DNA of 6,835 nucleotides from JOPF133 sp052144935 (GTDB lineage: Bacteria > Acidobacteriota > Terriglobia > Bryobacterales > Bryobacteraceae): the NCBI GenBank assembly GCA_052144935.1, contig JBKQPR010000365.1, positions 1 to 6,835 of the forward strand, read 5' to 3'. The position numbers were made by a program, and so were the translations under genes. Below the pieces are notes generated by a model. It worked only from the letters and a program-made list of their open reading frames with translations. It was not told the DNA's origin and ran no database searches. Below are positions 1 to 6,354 of the stretch, piece after piece; the first letter of the stretch is position 1, and every line of letters begins with the position of its first letter.

Positions 1-116
1 GCCGCATTCCCGCGGGGCGCCCCACCCTCCTCTCAACCATCTCCTCCCAAGCCCCAAAGATCCGGCGTCGACGACCCACTCACCCTGCCAAAGCCGTTTC
101 GCACCCCCCACTGTCT
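1..116. other. Upstream intergenic sequence, nothing identified
   Basis: No convincing gene, RNA or repeat is visible here. The sequence is C-rich on the plus strand. The only coding hint is a short minus-strand frame opening at an ATG at 40..38 that runs off the window edge after 13 codons. This is too little to call a divergent gene. Confidence 0.5.
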
Positions 117-144
117 GAATTGCAGCACCGCCATGCAACAATTC
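117..144. promoter_or_regulatory. Imperfect dyad next to the -35 box, possible operator
   Basis: GAATTG (117-122) is matched by CAATTC (139-144). A nested pair, TTGCA (120-124) and TGCAA (134-138), shares the same centre region. The dyad ends one base before the -35 hexamer of the proposed promoter, a typical place for an activator or repressor site. That it binds a protein is inference; no known operator consensus is recognised. Confidence 0.35.
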
Positions 145-145
145 G

Positions 146-174
146 TTGACATTTCAGGAGGCCCGCCCTACACT
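146..174 (+). promoter_or_regulatory. Sigma70-type promoter of the receptor-amidohydrolase operon
   Basis: A perfect -35 hexamer TTGACA (146-151) is followed, after exactly 17 bases, by TACACT (169-174), a four-of-six match to the -10 consensus. Transcription would start near 181, giving a leader of about 160 nt before the receptor start codon at 344. Perfect -35 plus ideal spacing in a GC-rich background makes this the best promoter in the window. No promoter is visible in the 26-bp gap before the second gene, so this one probably drives both. Confidence 0.65.
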
Positions 175-232
175 ACTCCTAAACGAAAAGTTACCGTTCC
201 GCTGTGAGACGCCCGGCGGAAAGCAGGCGCTA

Positions 233-299
233 GCGGCCGGACTCCCCGTGTGAGATTCGCGCCAACCTCGAATATTGCGGTTGGCGTTTTCCCGGCCGC
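233..299 (+). promoter_or_regulatory. Structured 5' leader with a terminator-like hairpin
   Basis: CGCCAACC (260-267) pairs perfectly with GGTTGGCG (279-286), giving an 8-bp stem with an 11-nt loop followed directly by TTTT (287-290), the outline of a weak intrinsic terminator. It is enclosed by a second perfect 8-bp complementarity, GCGGCCGG (233-240) with CCGGCCGC (292-299). Both lie between the promoter and the receptor start. They could act as a transcription attenuator, a leader RNA element or a DNA operator. No known riboswitch consensus was recognised, and the U-tract is short, so termination would be partial at best. Confidence 0.4.
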
Positions 300-333
300 A
301 GTGCGCCGCGTGCATCGCCCGATTCTATTTTTT

Positions 334-338
334 GGGGG
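334..338 (+). promoter_or_regulatory. Ribosome binding site deciding the receptor start
   Basis: GGGGG lies 5 nt before the ATG at 344. It is a weak Shine-Dalgarno match, but it is the only one ahead of a start that places a signal peptide at the very N-terminus. The in-frame upstream start at 275 is a TTG located in the loop of the leader hairpin and would add 23 residues ahead of the signal peptide. Confidence 0.55.
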
Positions 339-343
339 TTATC

Positions 344-3300
344 ATGAACGCGAAAGCTGCAACTCTCTTAGCCATTTTCCTGGCAATTCTCGCTTGCCTG
401 ACCGCAACTCCTTCCCACGCCCAGACCGCTGCCACGGGCGCTGTCCTGGGCGTAGTCACCGATCCCTCCGGCGGCGTTGTGATAGGCGCCGGGGTGGATT
501 TATTGAACGTCGCCACGGGATCGAAATCCTCCGCCGTCACCGGATCGCAGGGGGAGTACGCCTTCGCGGGCGTGACTCCGGGAACCTACGTCGTCAGCGT
601 GTCCGCCAAGGGCTTTCGCACCTCCAGCATCACCAACATCGACGTGCAGGTGAACACTACCGCCACCATGAACGTGAAGCTGGAGATCGGCGACACCAGC
701 TCCAAAGTCGTGATCACGGTATCGGAAGCCCAACTGGAGCTGCAAACCGTGGACTCCTCCGTGGGCGACGTAATCGGCAGCCAACCGCTCCTGCATCTCC
801 CCACGCGGCTGCGCCAGGCGCAGGAGCTGCTGCTTCTCCAGCCAGGCACGACGCCGCAGACCGGGAGCGACAACGGGGCCTCCATCGCAGGGGCCCTGAA
901 CGATCAGACCACCTTCACGCTGGACGGGATCGACATCACCGACAACTCGACCAACTCGACCATCAACTCCGACCAGGGCGCCCGGCCCACGCTGATATTT
1001 TCGGTGGAAGCCACCGACGAGTTCCGCGTCGCCATAGCCAACGCCAACTCCACATTCAATCGCGCCTCGGGAGGCCAGGTGAGCCTGGTGCAACGCAGCG
1101 GCACCAACCAGTTCCACGGCTCCCTGTTCTGGTATACCCAGAACAGCGACCTGAATGCCAACAGTTGGGACAACAACCGCCTGGCGATCGCCAAACCGCA
1201 CGTGGAGGACAACCGCTACGGCGGCCGCATCGGCGGCCCCATATACCGCGATAAGACCTTTTTCTTCGTCGAATACGAGGCGCGGCGCTACCCGGAAACG
1301 TTCGCCGAAACCGCCACCGTGCCCACCGCCACGCTGCGCCAGGGGATTCTGCAATTCAAGGACGCGACCGGGAACACGGTGGCCTACAATCTGGCGACCT
1401 CCAACCTCTGCGGCGCGTCCGGCAACTCGCCCTGCGATCCTCGAGGGCTGGGCATCAGCCCCACCACGAAGGCCATGATGGCGCTGGACCCGGTGGGGAA
1501 TAATTCGAGCGTCGGTGACGGACTGAACACCATCGGTCTCACGGGCAACGCCCAATCGCCGCTCACCGACGATTTCGTAACTGGGCGCCTGGACCATAAC
1601 TTCAATTCCAAATGGCGCGCCAATGGTAGCTTCAGTTACTCGCGCGACTTATCCTACGACCCTTCCCCGCTGGTGCTGAATATCGAGAATCCGAATAAGT
1701 TTCTCAACGAGGACCAGACGCCGTCCTGGACCAATGCCTTCATCTTCGGCTTGACCGGCCAGTTGACCTCGACCCTGGTGAACACCTTCCGGTTCGGCGA
1801 CGTGCGCAATCGCAATGGCGGCCTGCGTCCGCAGTTGTCCGCCATCGCTACCGAGTTGGCTCTCCCCGGCACCAGCGATGGCAGCGCCGGCTACGTGGCG
1901 GTCACGCCGAACACGTTCACGCCGCCGATCACCATGAACAACAGCGTCCGCACGCAGTTCAACAACAACGTGAACCTGCAATTCTCCAACGACTTGAGCT
2001 GGAACAAAGGCAAACACCTCGTCCAGGTCGGCGGGAACTTCCAGCGTCTGCCGCAGTTTCATATCCACACCGGCAAGGTCGGCGGATCGGTCAATTCCTT
2101 GAACGCCACTGAGACGGCCGATTCGTCCTTTCTGGTGGTCCCGGCCACCGACCGGCCGCCCACGTGCGGCGGCAGCATCTCCACCAATTGCCTGCTCTCC
2201 TCAATGACATCCACCTGGGATTCTCTTTACACCACCACGCTGGGCTTGATGAACGACGACAACACGTTCCTGGTGCGCAACGGCCAGTTGCAGCCCCAGC
2301 CGTTCGGAACGCCCCTCTACATGAATGCGCTCTCCTACTTCACCTCGTTCTATGGCCAGGACACATGGCGCATCCGCCCGTCGCTGACTTTCACTTATGG
2401 CCTGTCGTATAGCTGGCAGACGCCCTATAACTTCTCCAACGAGGAGGAGGCGCTGCTAGTGAACGCCAGCAATAACCAGGTTCTTTCGCCTTTGAGTTAC
2501 CTGCAGCAGAAGGCCAGCGCCGCGGAGCAGGGGCAGATCTACAACCCGCCGTTGGGATTTATGCCGGTGGCGCAACTACACGCCACCCCCTATAACACCG
2601 ACTACGGCGATGTGGCGCCGCGGGTTGCCCTGGCCTGGAATCCATCGTTCGATAGCGGCCCGCTCGGAAAGCTGCTGGGACGCCAGAAAACCGTCTTCCG
2701 CGGCGGCTTCGGCCTATACTACAGCCGGCTCAGCGGCGAAGACAGCGTAGTTTCTCCGGGGTTGACCGCGGGATTCAGCTCTTCCATCACCACCGGGTTG
2801 ACCACCTGCGCCGCCTCGGGCACTCCGGGAGCGGGTTGCAGCGCCTCGAATTCCAACCCGGCGGTGAGCGGCTTCCGCATCGGCCAGGACGGCAACATTC
2901 CCATTCCCACTTATCCCACGACCATCCCCACTCCTTATGTGCCCGCCAACAACTACAGCGAGCTGATCTCTTTTGGGATCGACCCCTACATCAAGAATCC
3001 CCGCATCTACGTCGGCGATTTCACCATCCAGCGCAACGTGGGGCACGGCGTGTTTCTGGAAGCCGCCTGGAACGGCCGTTACGGCCGCCGGCTATTCTCC
3101 AACGCCGGGCTCGGCGCCAGCCCTTACATGTTTAAGGACAGCACATCCGGCCAGACCTTCGCCCAGGCTTACGATGCGGTCTCGAATGCCTTGCGGGCGG
3201 GGCAGGCAGCCACGGCAGTGCCGGTACAACCCTGGTTCGAGAATCAGTTGCCCAAAGCCGGCACGAACAACGGCTTCGCTTCCTCCACCGCATTCCTGGC

Positions 3301-4273
3301 CAGCCGCGAATCGGCATTTTTCACCACCGGCGAGGTGGCCGACCTGTTCGACAGCACCAGCACGAGCCAGCCGGGATTGAATACCTTGCGCTCGCAGCTC
3401 GGCCTGCAGCCTTACGACGAGACCTCCGTCAACGAGCTGCTGGAGGTGATCAATGAGGGCTGGTCGAATTACAACGCGCTGCTGCTCACCTTGCGGCGCA
3501 CCGGCACGCACTTCACCTTCGACGTGAACTATACTTTCTCCAAATCGCTCGACACCGATCAAGGCGTACAGAACGACTCGTCCACGCTGGCCAACCCGTT
3601 GGAGCCGGGCGTCGATTACGGTCCTTCGAAGTTCGACCACAAGCAGATCTTCAATGGCCTGTTCGTCTACAGCCTTCCCACCAAGTTCTCGGCTCTTCCG
3701 CGCGCGCTCAACCAGGTGTTTGGCGGATGGCACGTTTCGGGGATCTTCACGGCCCTCAGCGGGGCGCCGGTTTACGTCACCGAGGGCAGCATGGTTTGGG
3801 GCGGCGGGCAGCGCTCGGTGTTCAGCACCACGGCGGTGCCCCAGGTAGCGCCATCCTCGCTGGGCACCGGCTTGCACTCGAATGTGGCAGGCTCGGGCGG
3901 CGTGGGCACCAACGGCAACCCTGCTACGGGCGGCACCGGCCTCAATCTGTTTGCCAATCCGCAGGCGGCTTACAACGATTTCGGCTATGTCCAGCTCAGC
4001 TCCAACATCGATGGGTACGGGCATCCCATGCGGGGCCTACCCTTCTGGAATTTGGACAGCTCGCTGGGGAAACGGATCAACTTCACGGAGCACAAAGCGC
4101 TCGACTTGACGTGGGATTTCTTCAACTTTTTCAACCACCCCAACTTCTCCAATCCCAGCATGTCGTTGACGGGCAGCACCACGGGCTTCGGAGTCATCTC
4201 CAGCACGGCCGTGCCGGCGAACCGCCAATCCAGCAGCCGGTGGATCATGTTCGGAGCGCGCCTGGAGTTTTAG
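344..4273 (+). CDS. TonB-dependent receptor with carboxypeptidase-regulatory-like N-terminal domain
   Basis: This 1309-residue protein is predicted to be an outer-membrane beta-barrel that takes up a large or scarce substrate using TonB energy. Residues 1-26 form a signal peptide (hydrophobic 7-20, cleavage likely after SHA at 24-26). Residues about 30-116 match a carboxypeptidase-regulatory-like/Ig fold (GVVTDPSGG, then GEYAFAGVTPGTYVVSVSAKGF). Residues about 120-255 resemble the plug, with LDGID at 193-197 and GGQVSLVQRSGTNQFHGS at 243-260, typical of the Oar-like receptors of Acidobacteriota. The rest is barrel, rich in aromatic and Asn/Ser/Thr strands, and ends in FGARLEF, with the terminal Phe expected for outer-membrane insertion. 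No frameshift or internal stop is seen. Length is in the usual range of about 1000-1300 residues for this group. It is first in an operon with an exported amidohydrolase. The family assignment is firm; the substrate is unknown. Confidence 0.93.
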   Translation: MNAKAATLLAIFLAILACLTATPSHAQTAATGAVLGVVTDPSGGVVIGAGVDLLNVATGSKSSAVTGSQGEYAFAGVTPGTYVVSVSAKGFRTSSITNIDVQVNTTATMNVKLEIGDTSSKVVITVSEAQLELQTVDSSVGDVIGSQPLLHLPTRLRQAQELLLLQPGTTPQTGSDNGASIAGALNDQTTFTLDGIDITDNSTNSTINSDQGARPTLIFSVEATDEFRVAIANANSTFNRASGGQVSLVQRSGTNQFHGSLFWYTQNSDLNANSWDNNRLAIAKPHVEDNRYGGRIGGPIYRDKTFFFVEYEARRYPETFAETATVPTATLRQGILQFKDATGNTVAYNLATSNLCGASGNSPCDPRGLGISPTTKAMMALDPVGNNSSVGDGLNTIGLTGNAQSPLTDDFVTGRLDHNFNSKWRANGSFSYSRDLSYDPSPLVLNIENPNKFLNEDQTPSWTNAFIFGLTGQLTSTLVNTFRFGDVRNRNGGLRPQLSAIATELALPGTSDGSAGYVAVTPNTFTPPITMNNSVRTQFNNNVNLQFSNDLSWNKGKHLVQVGGNFQRLPQFHIHTGKVGGSVNSLNATETADSSFLVVPATDRPPTCGGSISTNCLLSSMTSTWDSLYTTTLGLMNDDNTFLVRNGQLQPQPFGTPLYMNALSYFTSFYGQDTWRIRPSLTFTYGLSYSWQTPYNFSNEEEALLVNASNNQVLSPLSYLQQKASAAEQGQIYNPPLGFMPVAQLHATPYNTDYGDVAPRVALAWNPSFDSGPLGKLLGRQKTVFRGGFGLYYSRLSGEDSVVSPGLTAGFSSSITTGLTTCAASGTPGAGCSASNSNPAVSGFRIGQDGNIPIPTYPTTIPTPYVPANNYSELISFGIDPYIKNPRIYVGDFTIQRNVGHGVFLEAAWNGRYGRRLFSNAGLGASPYMFKDSTSGQTFAQAYDAVSNALRAGQAATAVPVQPWFENQLPKAGTNNGFASSTAFLASRESAFFTTGEVADLFDSTSTSQPGLNTLRSQLGLQPYDETSVNELLEVINEGWSNYNALLLTLRRTGTHFTFDVNYTFSKSLDTDQGVQNDSSTLANPLEPGVDYGPSKFDHKQIFNGLFVYSLPTKFSALPRALNQVFGGWHVSGIFTALSGAPVYVTEGSMVWGGGQRSVFSTTAVPQVAPSSLGTGLHSNVAGSGGVGTNGNPATGGTGLNLFANPQAAYNDFGYVQLSSNIDGYGHPMRGLPFWNLDSSLGKRINFTEHKALDLTWDFFNFFNHPNFSNPSMSLTGSTTGFGVISSTAVPANRQSSSRWIMFGARLEF

Positions 4274-4289
4274 AATTGGAAGGACACCC

Positions 4290-4293
4290 GGAG
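4290..4293 (+). promoter_or_regulatory. Ribosome binding site deciding the amidohydrolase start
   Basis: GGAG lies 6 nt before the ATG at 4300, with a further purine-rich GGAAGGA slightly upstream. This selects 4300 over earlier in-frame starts, which would extend 191 codons back through the receptor gene in another frame. Confidence 0.7.
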
Positions 4294-4299
4294 ACAAAC

Positions 4300-5559
4300 A
4301 TGAAATTCACCGTGCCCCAATCTCTTCGCCCGATCGCGTGGGTGGCCCTGACGCTGATAGCCCTGTTGCCGGCCCTGGAGCCAAACCTGGCATGGGCCCA
4401 GGAACATCCCATCGTTCTGAAAGTCGCCCTGGCCTATGATGGCAAGGGCGGCTCGATCCGCAATACCAACATCGTGGTCGAGGGATCCAAAATCCTGCGC
4501 ATCGGAGGCGCTGTGCCGCCGGGCGCGGCCACGTACGACCTCACCGGCCTCACCGTTTCGCCCGGCTGGATCGATACGCACGCCCACATCGGCTACCACT
4601 TCGACAACAGCGGCCGGAACGCCGGCCGGGGCGAGCCGCAGCCGCAGGCTCAACTGCATGCGGTGGATAACGCCGTGATGACATTGAACGCCGGCTTCAC
4701 CACCATCCAGAGCCCCGGGCAGTTGGCCGATAAGGACCTGCGGGACGCCATCGCCCGCGGCCTCATTCCCGGACCGCGCATCCTCACCTCCCTGCAGCCG
4801 CTCATGGAAGGCAGCGGCGATCCCGACAAACTCCGCGAGCTGGTGCGCCAGCGCAAGGAGCAGGGCGCCGACTTCATCAAGCTCTTCGCGTCGAAGAGCA
4901 TTCGCGAAGGCGGCGGCCAGACCATGACCGACGCCCAGCTTCAGGCCGCCTGCGGCGAGGCTAAGTCGCTGGGCCTGCGCACCCTGGTGCACGCACATTC
5001 GGCCGAATCGATGAAGGCGGCCACGCTGGCCGGCTGCACCTCGATCGAGCACGGCGCTTACGGCACCGATGAAGTGTTCTCACTGATGGCCGAGCGCGGC
5101 ACCTATTACGACCCCAACATCGGGCTGGTACTGCAGAATTATCTGGAGAACAAGCCCAAATTCCTGGGCCAGGGCAACTATAACGAGGAAGGCTTTGCAT
5201 TCATGGAGAAGGGCCTCGCCATCACCCTCGCTACGTTCAAGAAGGCGCTTACTCACAAGAACCTGAAGATCGTCTACGGCACCGACGCGGTGGCCGGCGC
5301 GCATGGGCGCAATTACGAAGAGTTCATCGTGCGCGTCCGCGACGGCGGCCAGGACCCCATGGCGGCGCTGGAATCGGTGACATCGATTTCCGCCACGTCG
5401 ATGAACCTGTATGGTCAGATCGGCGCCCTGGCGCCGGGGATGCAGGCCGACATCGTGGGCTTCGATGGCGACCCGTTAAAGGACGTCACCGCGGCACGGC
5501 GCGCGGTGTTCGTGATGAAGGGCGGCAAGGTTTACGAGAATCTGCGTCCAGCGCACTGA
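4300..5559 (+). CDS. Exported metal-dependent amidohydrolase (prolidase/imidazolonepropionase-like)
   Basis: This 419-residue enzyme belongs to the amidohydrolase superfamily, in the branch holding Xaa-Pro/Xaa-Arg-type dipeptidases, ochratoxinase-like amidases and imidazolonepropionase-related proteins. Visible metal-site residues are H94 and H96 (DTHAH), K194 (GADFIK, the probable carboxylated bridging lysine), H231 in HAH (231-233), H251 (IEHG) and D329 (GTDA). This complete set predicts a binuclear metal hydrolase acting on amide or peptide-like bonds. Residues 1-33 form a signal peptide (hydrophobic 12-23, cleavage likely after AWA), placing it in the periplasm. A beta-sandwich is split between the N-terminus (about 36-90) and the C-terminus (about 378-415, ending with APGMQADIVGFDGDP and VMKGGKVY). 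FASKSIREGGGQTMT (196-210) follows the lysine. The gene starts 26 bp after the receptor stop with its own ribosome binding site, so the two are probably co-transcribed. Family certain; substrate unknown. Confidence 0.92.
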   Translation: MKFTVPQSLRPIAWVALTLIALLPALEPNLAWAQEHPIVLKVALAYDGKGGSIRNTNIVVEGSKILRIGGAVPPGAATYDLTGLTVSPGWIDTHAHIGYHFDNSGRNAGRGEPQPQAQLHAVDNAVMTLNAGFTTIQSPGQLADKDLRDAIARGLIPGPRILTSLQPLMEGSGDPDKLRELVRQRKEQGADFIKLFASKSIREGGGQTMTDAQLQAACGEAKSLGLRTLVHAHSAESMKAATLAGCTSIEHGAYGTDEVFSLMAERGTYYDPNIGLVLQNYLENKPKFLGQGNYNEEGFAFMEKGLAITLATFKKALTHKNLKIVYGTDAVAGAHGRNYEEFIVRVRDGGQDPMAALESVTSISATSMNLYGQIGALAPGMQADIVGFDGDPLKDVTAARRAVFVMKGGKVYENLRPAH

Positions 5560-5572
5560 CCGGCGCCGATCA
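5557..5572. other. Convergent gene junction inside a palindrome
   Basis: The TGA of the amidohydrolase (5557-5559) and the TGA of the minus-strand gene (5572..5570) sit symmetrically around the perfect palindrome CGGCGCCG (5561-5568), giving a 16-bp sequence with one mismatched pair. The gap between the genes is only 10 bp and contains no U-tract, so no normal intrinsic terminator is present between them. Transcription in each direction probably runs into the opposite gene or ends by another mechanism. Confidence 0.4.
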
Positions 5573-6313
5573 CACTCCGCGGAAGAAGAAGGCGTCAAAC
5601 AGGTGTAACGGCTCGCTAAGAAAGACCTCCTCTCCCGCTCGCAACCCTGCGACTGGGATGCTCAGGGAGGCTTCGTCGAGCAACCGGATCTTGTGCTTCT
5701 GCAAGACGGCGGCAATGGCGTTGCGAAGCCGCTCCATTTTCTGTCGCGCCTCCTCGCTTGGCGGCTGGCTCGGAGGCTCTTCGCCGGGGTCTTCGTATGC
5801 CTCGCCCAATCCCGGTGGGTATAGATCCGGGTTTTCGAAGCTGCCATCCTCGACAGACGCCGTGCTGCTCCAGGAAATCGCCGCAACCGGCGCGAGCAGG
5901 GAGATTCCCACTGCATAGCCTTCGGTTCGCTCGCCGCTGTAGGTGGCCTCCTCAGGTTCCTGCGCGTCGGGGTCTTCGGGGTCCGCGTAGCCCTGGGTCT
6001 CTTCCGGGACGACAAATCCTTCGCCGCCGGGCGAGACGAAAAACACGTGGTAAGACTGGAAGTCGTCCTCATTGCCGGACCCGAAATCGTCATCGTCGTC
6101 ATCCCAATCGCGGTCATGGCGGCTGTAAGGATCCGGCGTTTCCCAGAACTCGGCGGAGTCGCGGATACCCAGCAGGGCGCCTCTGATTCCATCCTGGATC
6201 TCGTAGAAGTAGGATTCCGAAGTGTCGAACTGCTCGACGACCCCATCCGGCCAGGTCCGCTCCACAAGCTTGGCGAGGTCTTTGGGAAGATTGGGTGCCT
6301 GTTTGCTTTCCAT
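5570..6313 (-). CDS. Hypothetical acidic soluble protein
   Basis: The product (247 residues) is not recognised. It has no signal peptide or membrane segment and is predicted to be cytoplasmic. Three acidic or proline-rich low-complexity stretches, at about 60-84 (six consecutive Asp at 71-76), 103-133 and 160-192 (EDPGEEPPSQPPSEEA), interrupt apparently folded segments: a helix-like N-terminus (11-19), a hydrophobic segment near 88-102, another at 133-149 (YAVGISLLAPVAAISW), a helix at about 186-208, and an ordered C-terminus ending DAFFFRGV. The start at 6313 is chosen because AGGA precedes the ATG by 9 nt; the frame stays open further upstream only through the stop-poor C/G-rich repeat tract. 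Overlapping frames give Arg/Ser/Thr-rich, non-globular translations, which favours this one. It is convergent with the amidohydrolase and so is not part of that operon. No function is proposed. Confidence 0.7.
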   Translation of the reverse strand: MESKQAPNLPKDLAKLVERTWPDGVVEQFDTSESYFYEIQDGIRGALLGIRDSAEFWETPDPYSRHDRDWDDDDDDFGSGNEDDFQSYHVFFVSPGGEGFVVPEETQGYADPEDPDAQEPEEATYSGERTEGYAVGISLLAPVAAISWSSTASVEDGSFENPDLYPPGLGEAYEDPGEEPPSQPPSEEARQKMERLRNAIAAVLQKHKIRLLDEASLSIPVAGLRAGEEVFLSEPLHLFDAFFFRGV

Positions 6314-6322
6314 ATTAGTAGA

Positions 6323-6326
6323 TCCT
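6323..6326 (-). promoter_or_regulatory. Ribosome binding site of the acidic hypothetical gene
   Basis: On the minus strand AGGA lies 9 nt before the ATG at 6313..6311. Spacing is slightly long but acceptable. No equally good site precedes any other in-frame start, and upstream starts would lie within the repeat tract. Confidence 0.5.
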
Positions 6327-6354
6327 ATCGCTTGGCAGGACAAAAATGGGAGGG

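Noticed and set aside
1..40. Possible divergent minus-strand gene starting at ATG 40..38 after a purine-rich GGGAGGAG
   Set aside because: The purine-rich site is too close to the ATG (2 nt or less) and only 13 codons are visible before the window edge.
275..343. TTG start at 275 for the receptor
   Set aside because: It lies in the loop of the leader hairpin, has no ribosome binding site, and would put 23 residues before a good signal peptide.
359..399. Lipoprotein signal (Cys18) in the receptor N-terminus
   Set aside because: The preceding residues I-L-A are a poor lipobox, and a standard cleavage site SHA/Q follows at 24-27.
250..1254. 334-codon plus-strand open frame starting at GTG 250
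   Set aside because: It overlaps the receptor in another frame and is Arg/His-rich without recognisable domains.
500..1597. Long minus-strand open frame opposite the receptor gene (also 3092-4024 and 4270-5052)
   Set aside because: These are antisense frames kept open by high-GC third codon positions of the real plus-strand genes. Their translations are compositionally biased and resemble no family.
3727..4299. Upstream extension of the amidohydrolase by 191 codons
   Set aside because: It overlaps the receptor gene in another frame, reads as low-complexity Arg/Gln/His-rich sequence, and would bury the signal peptide inside the protein.
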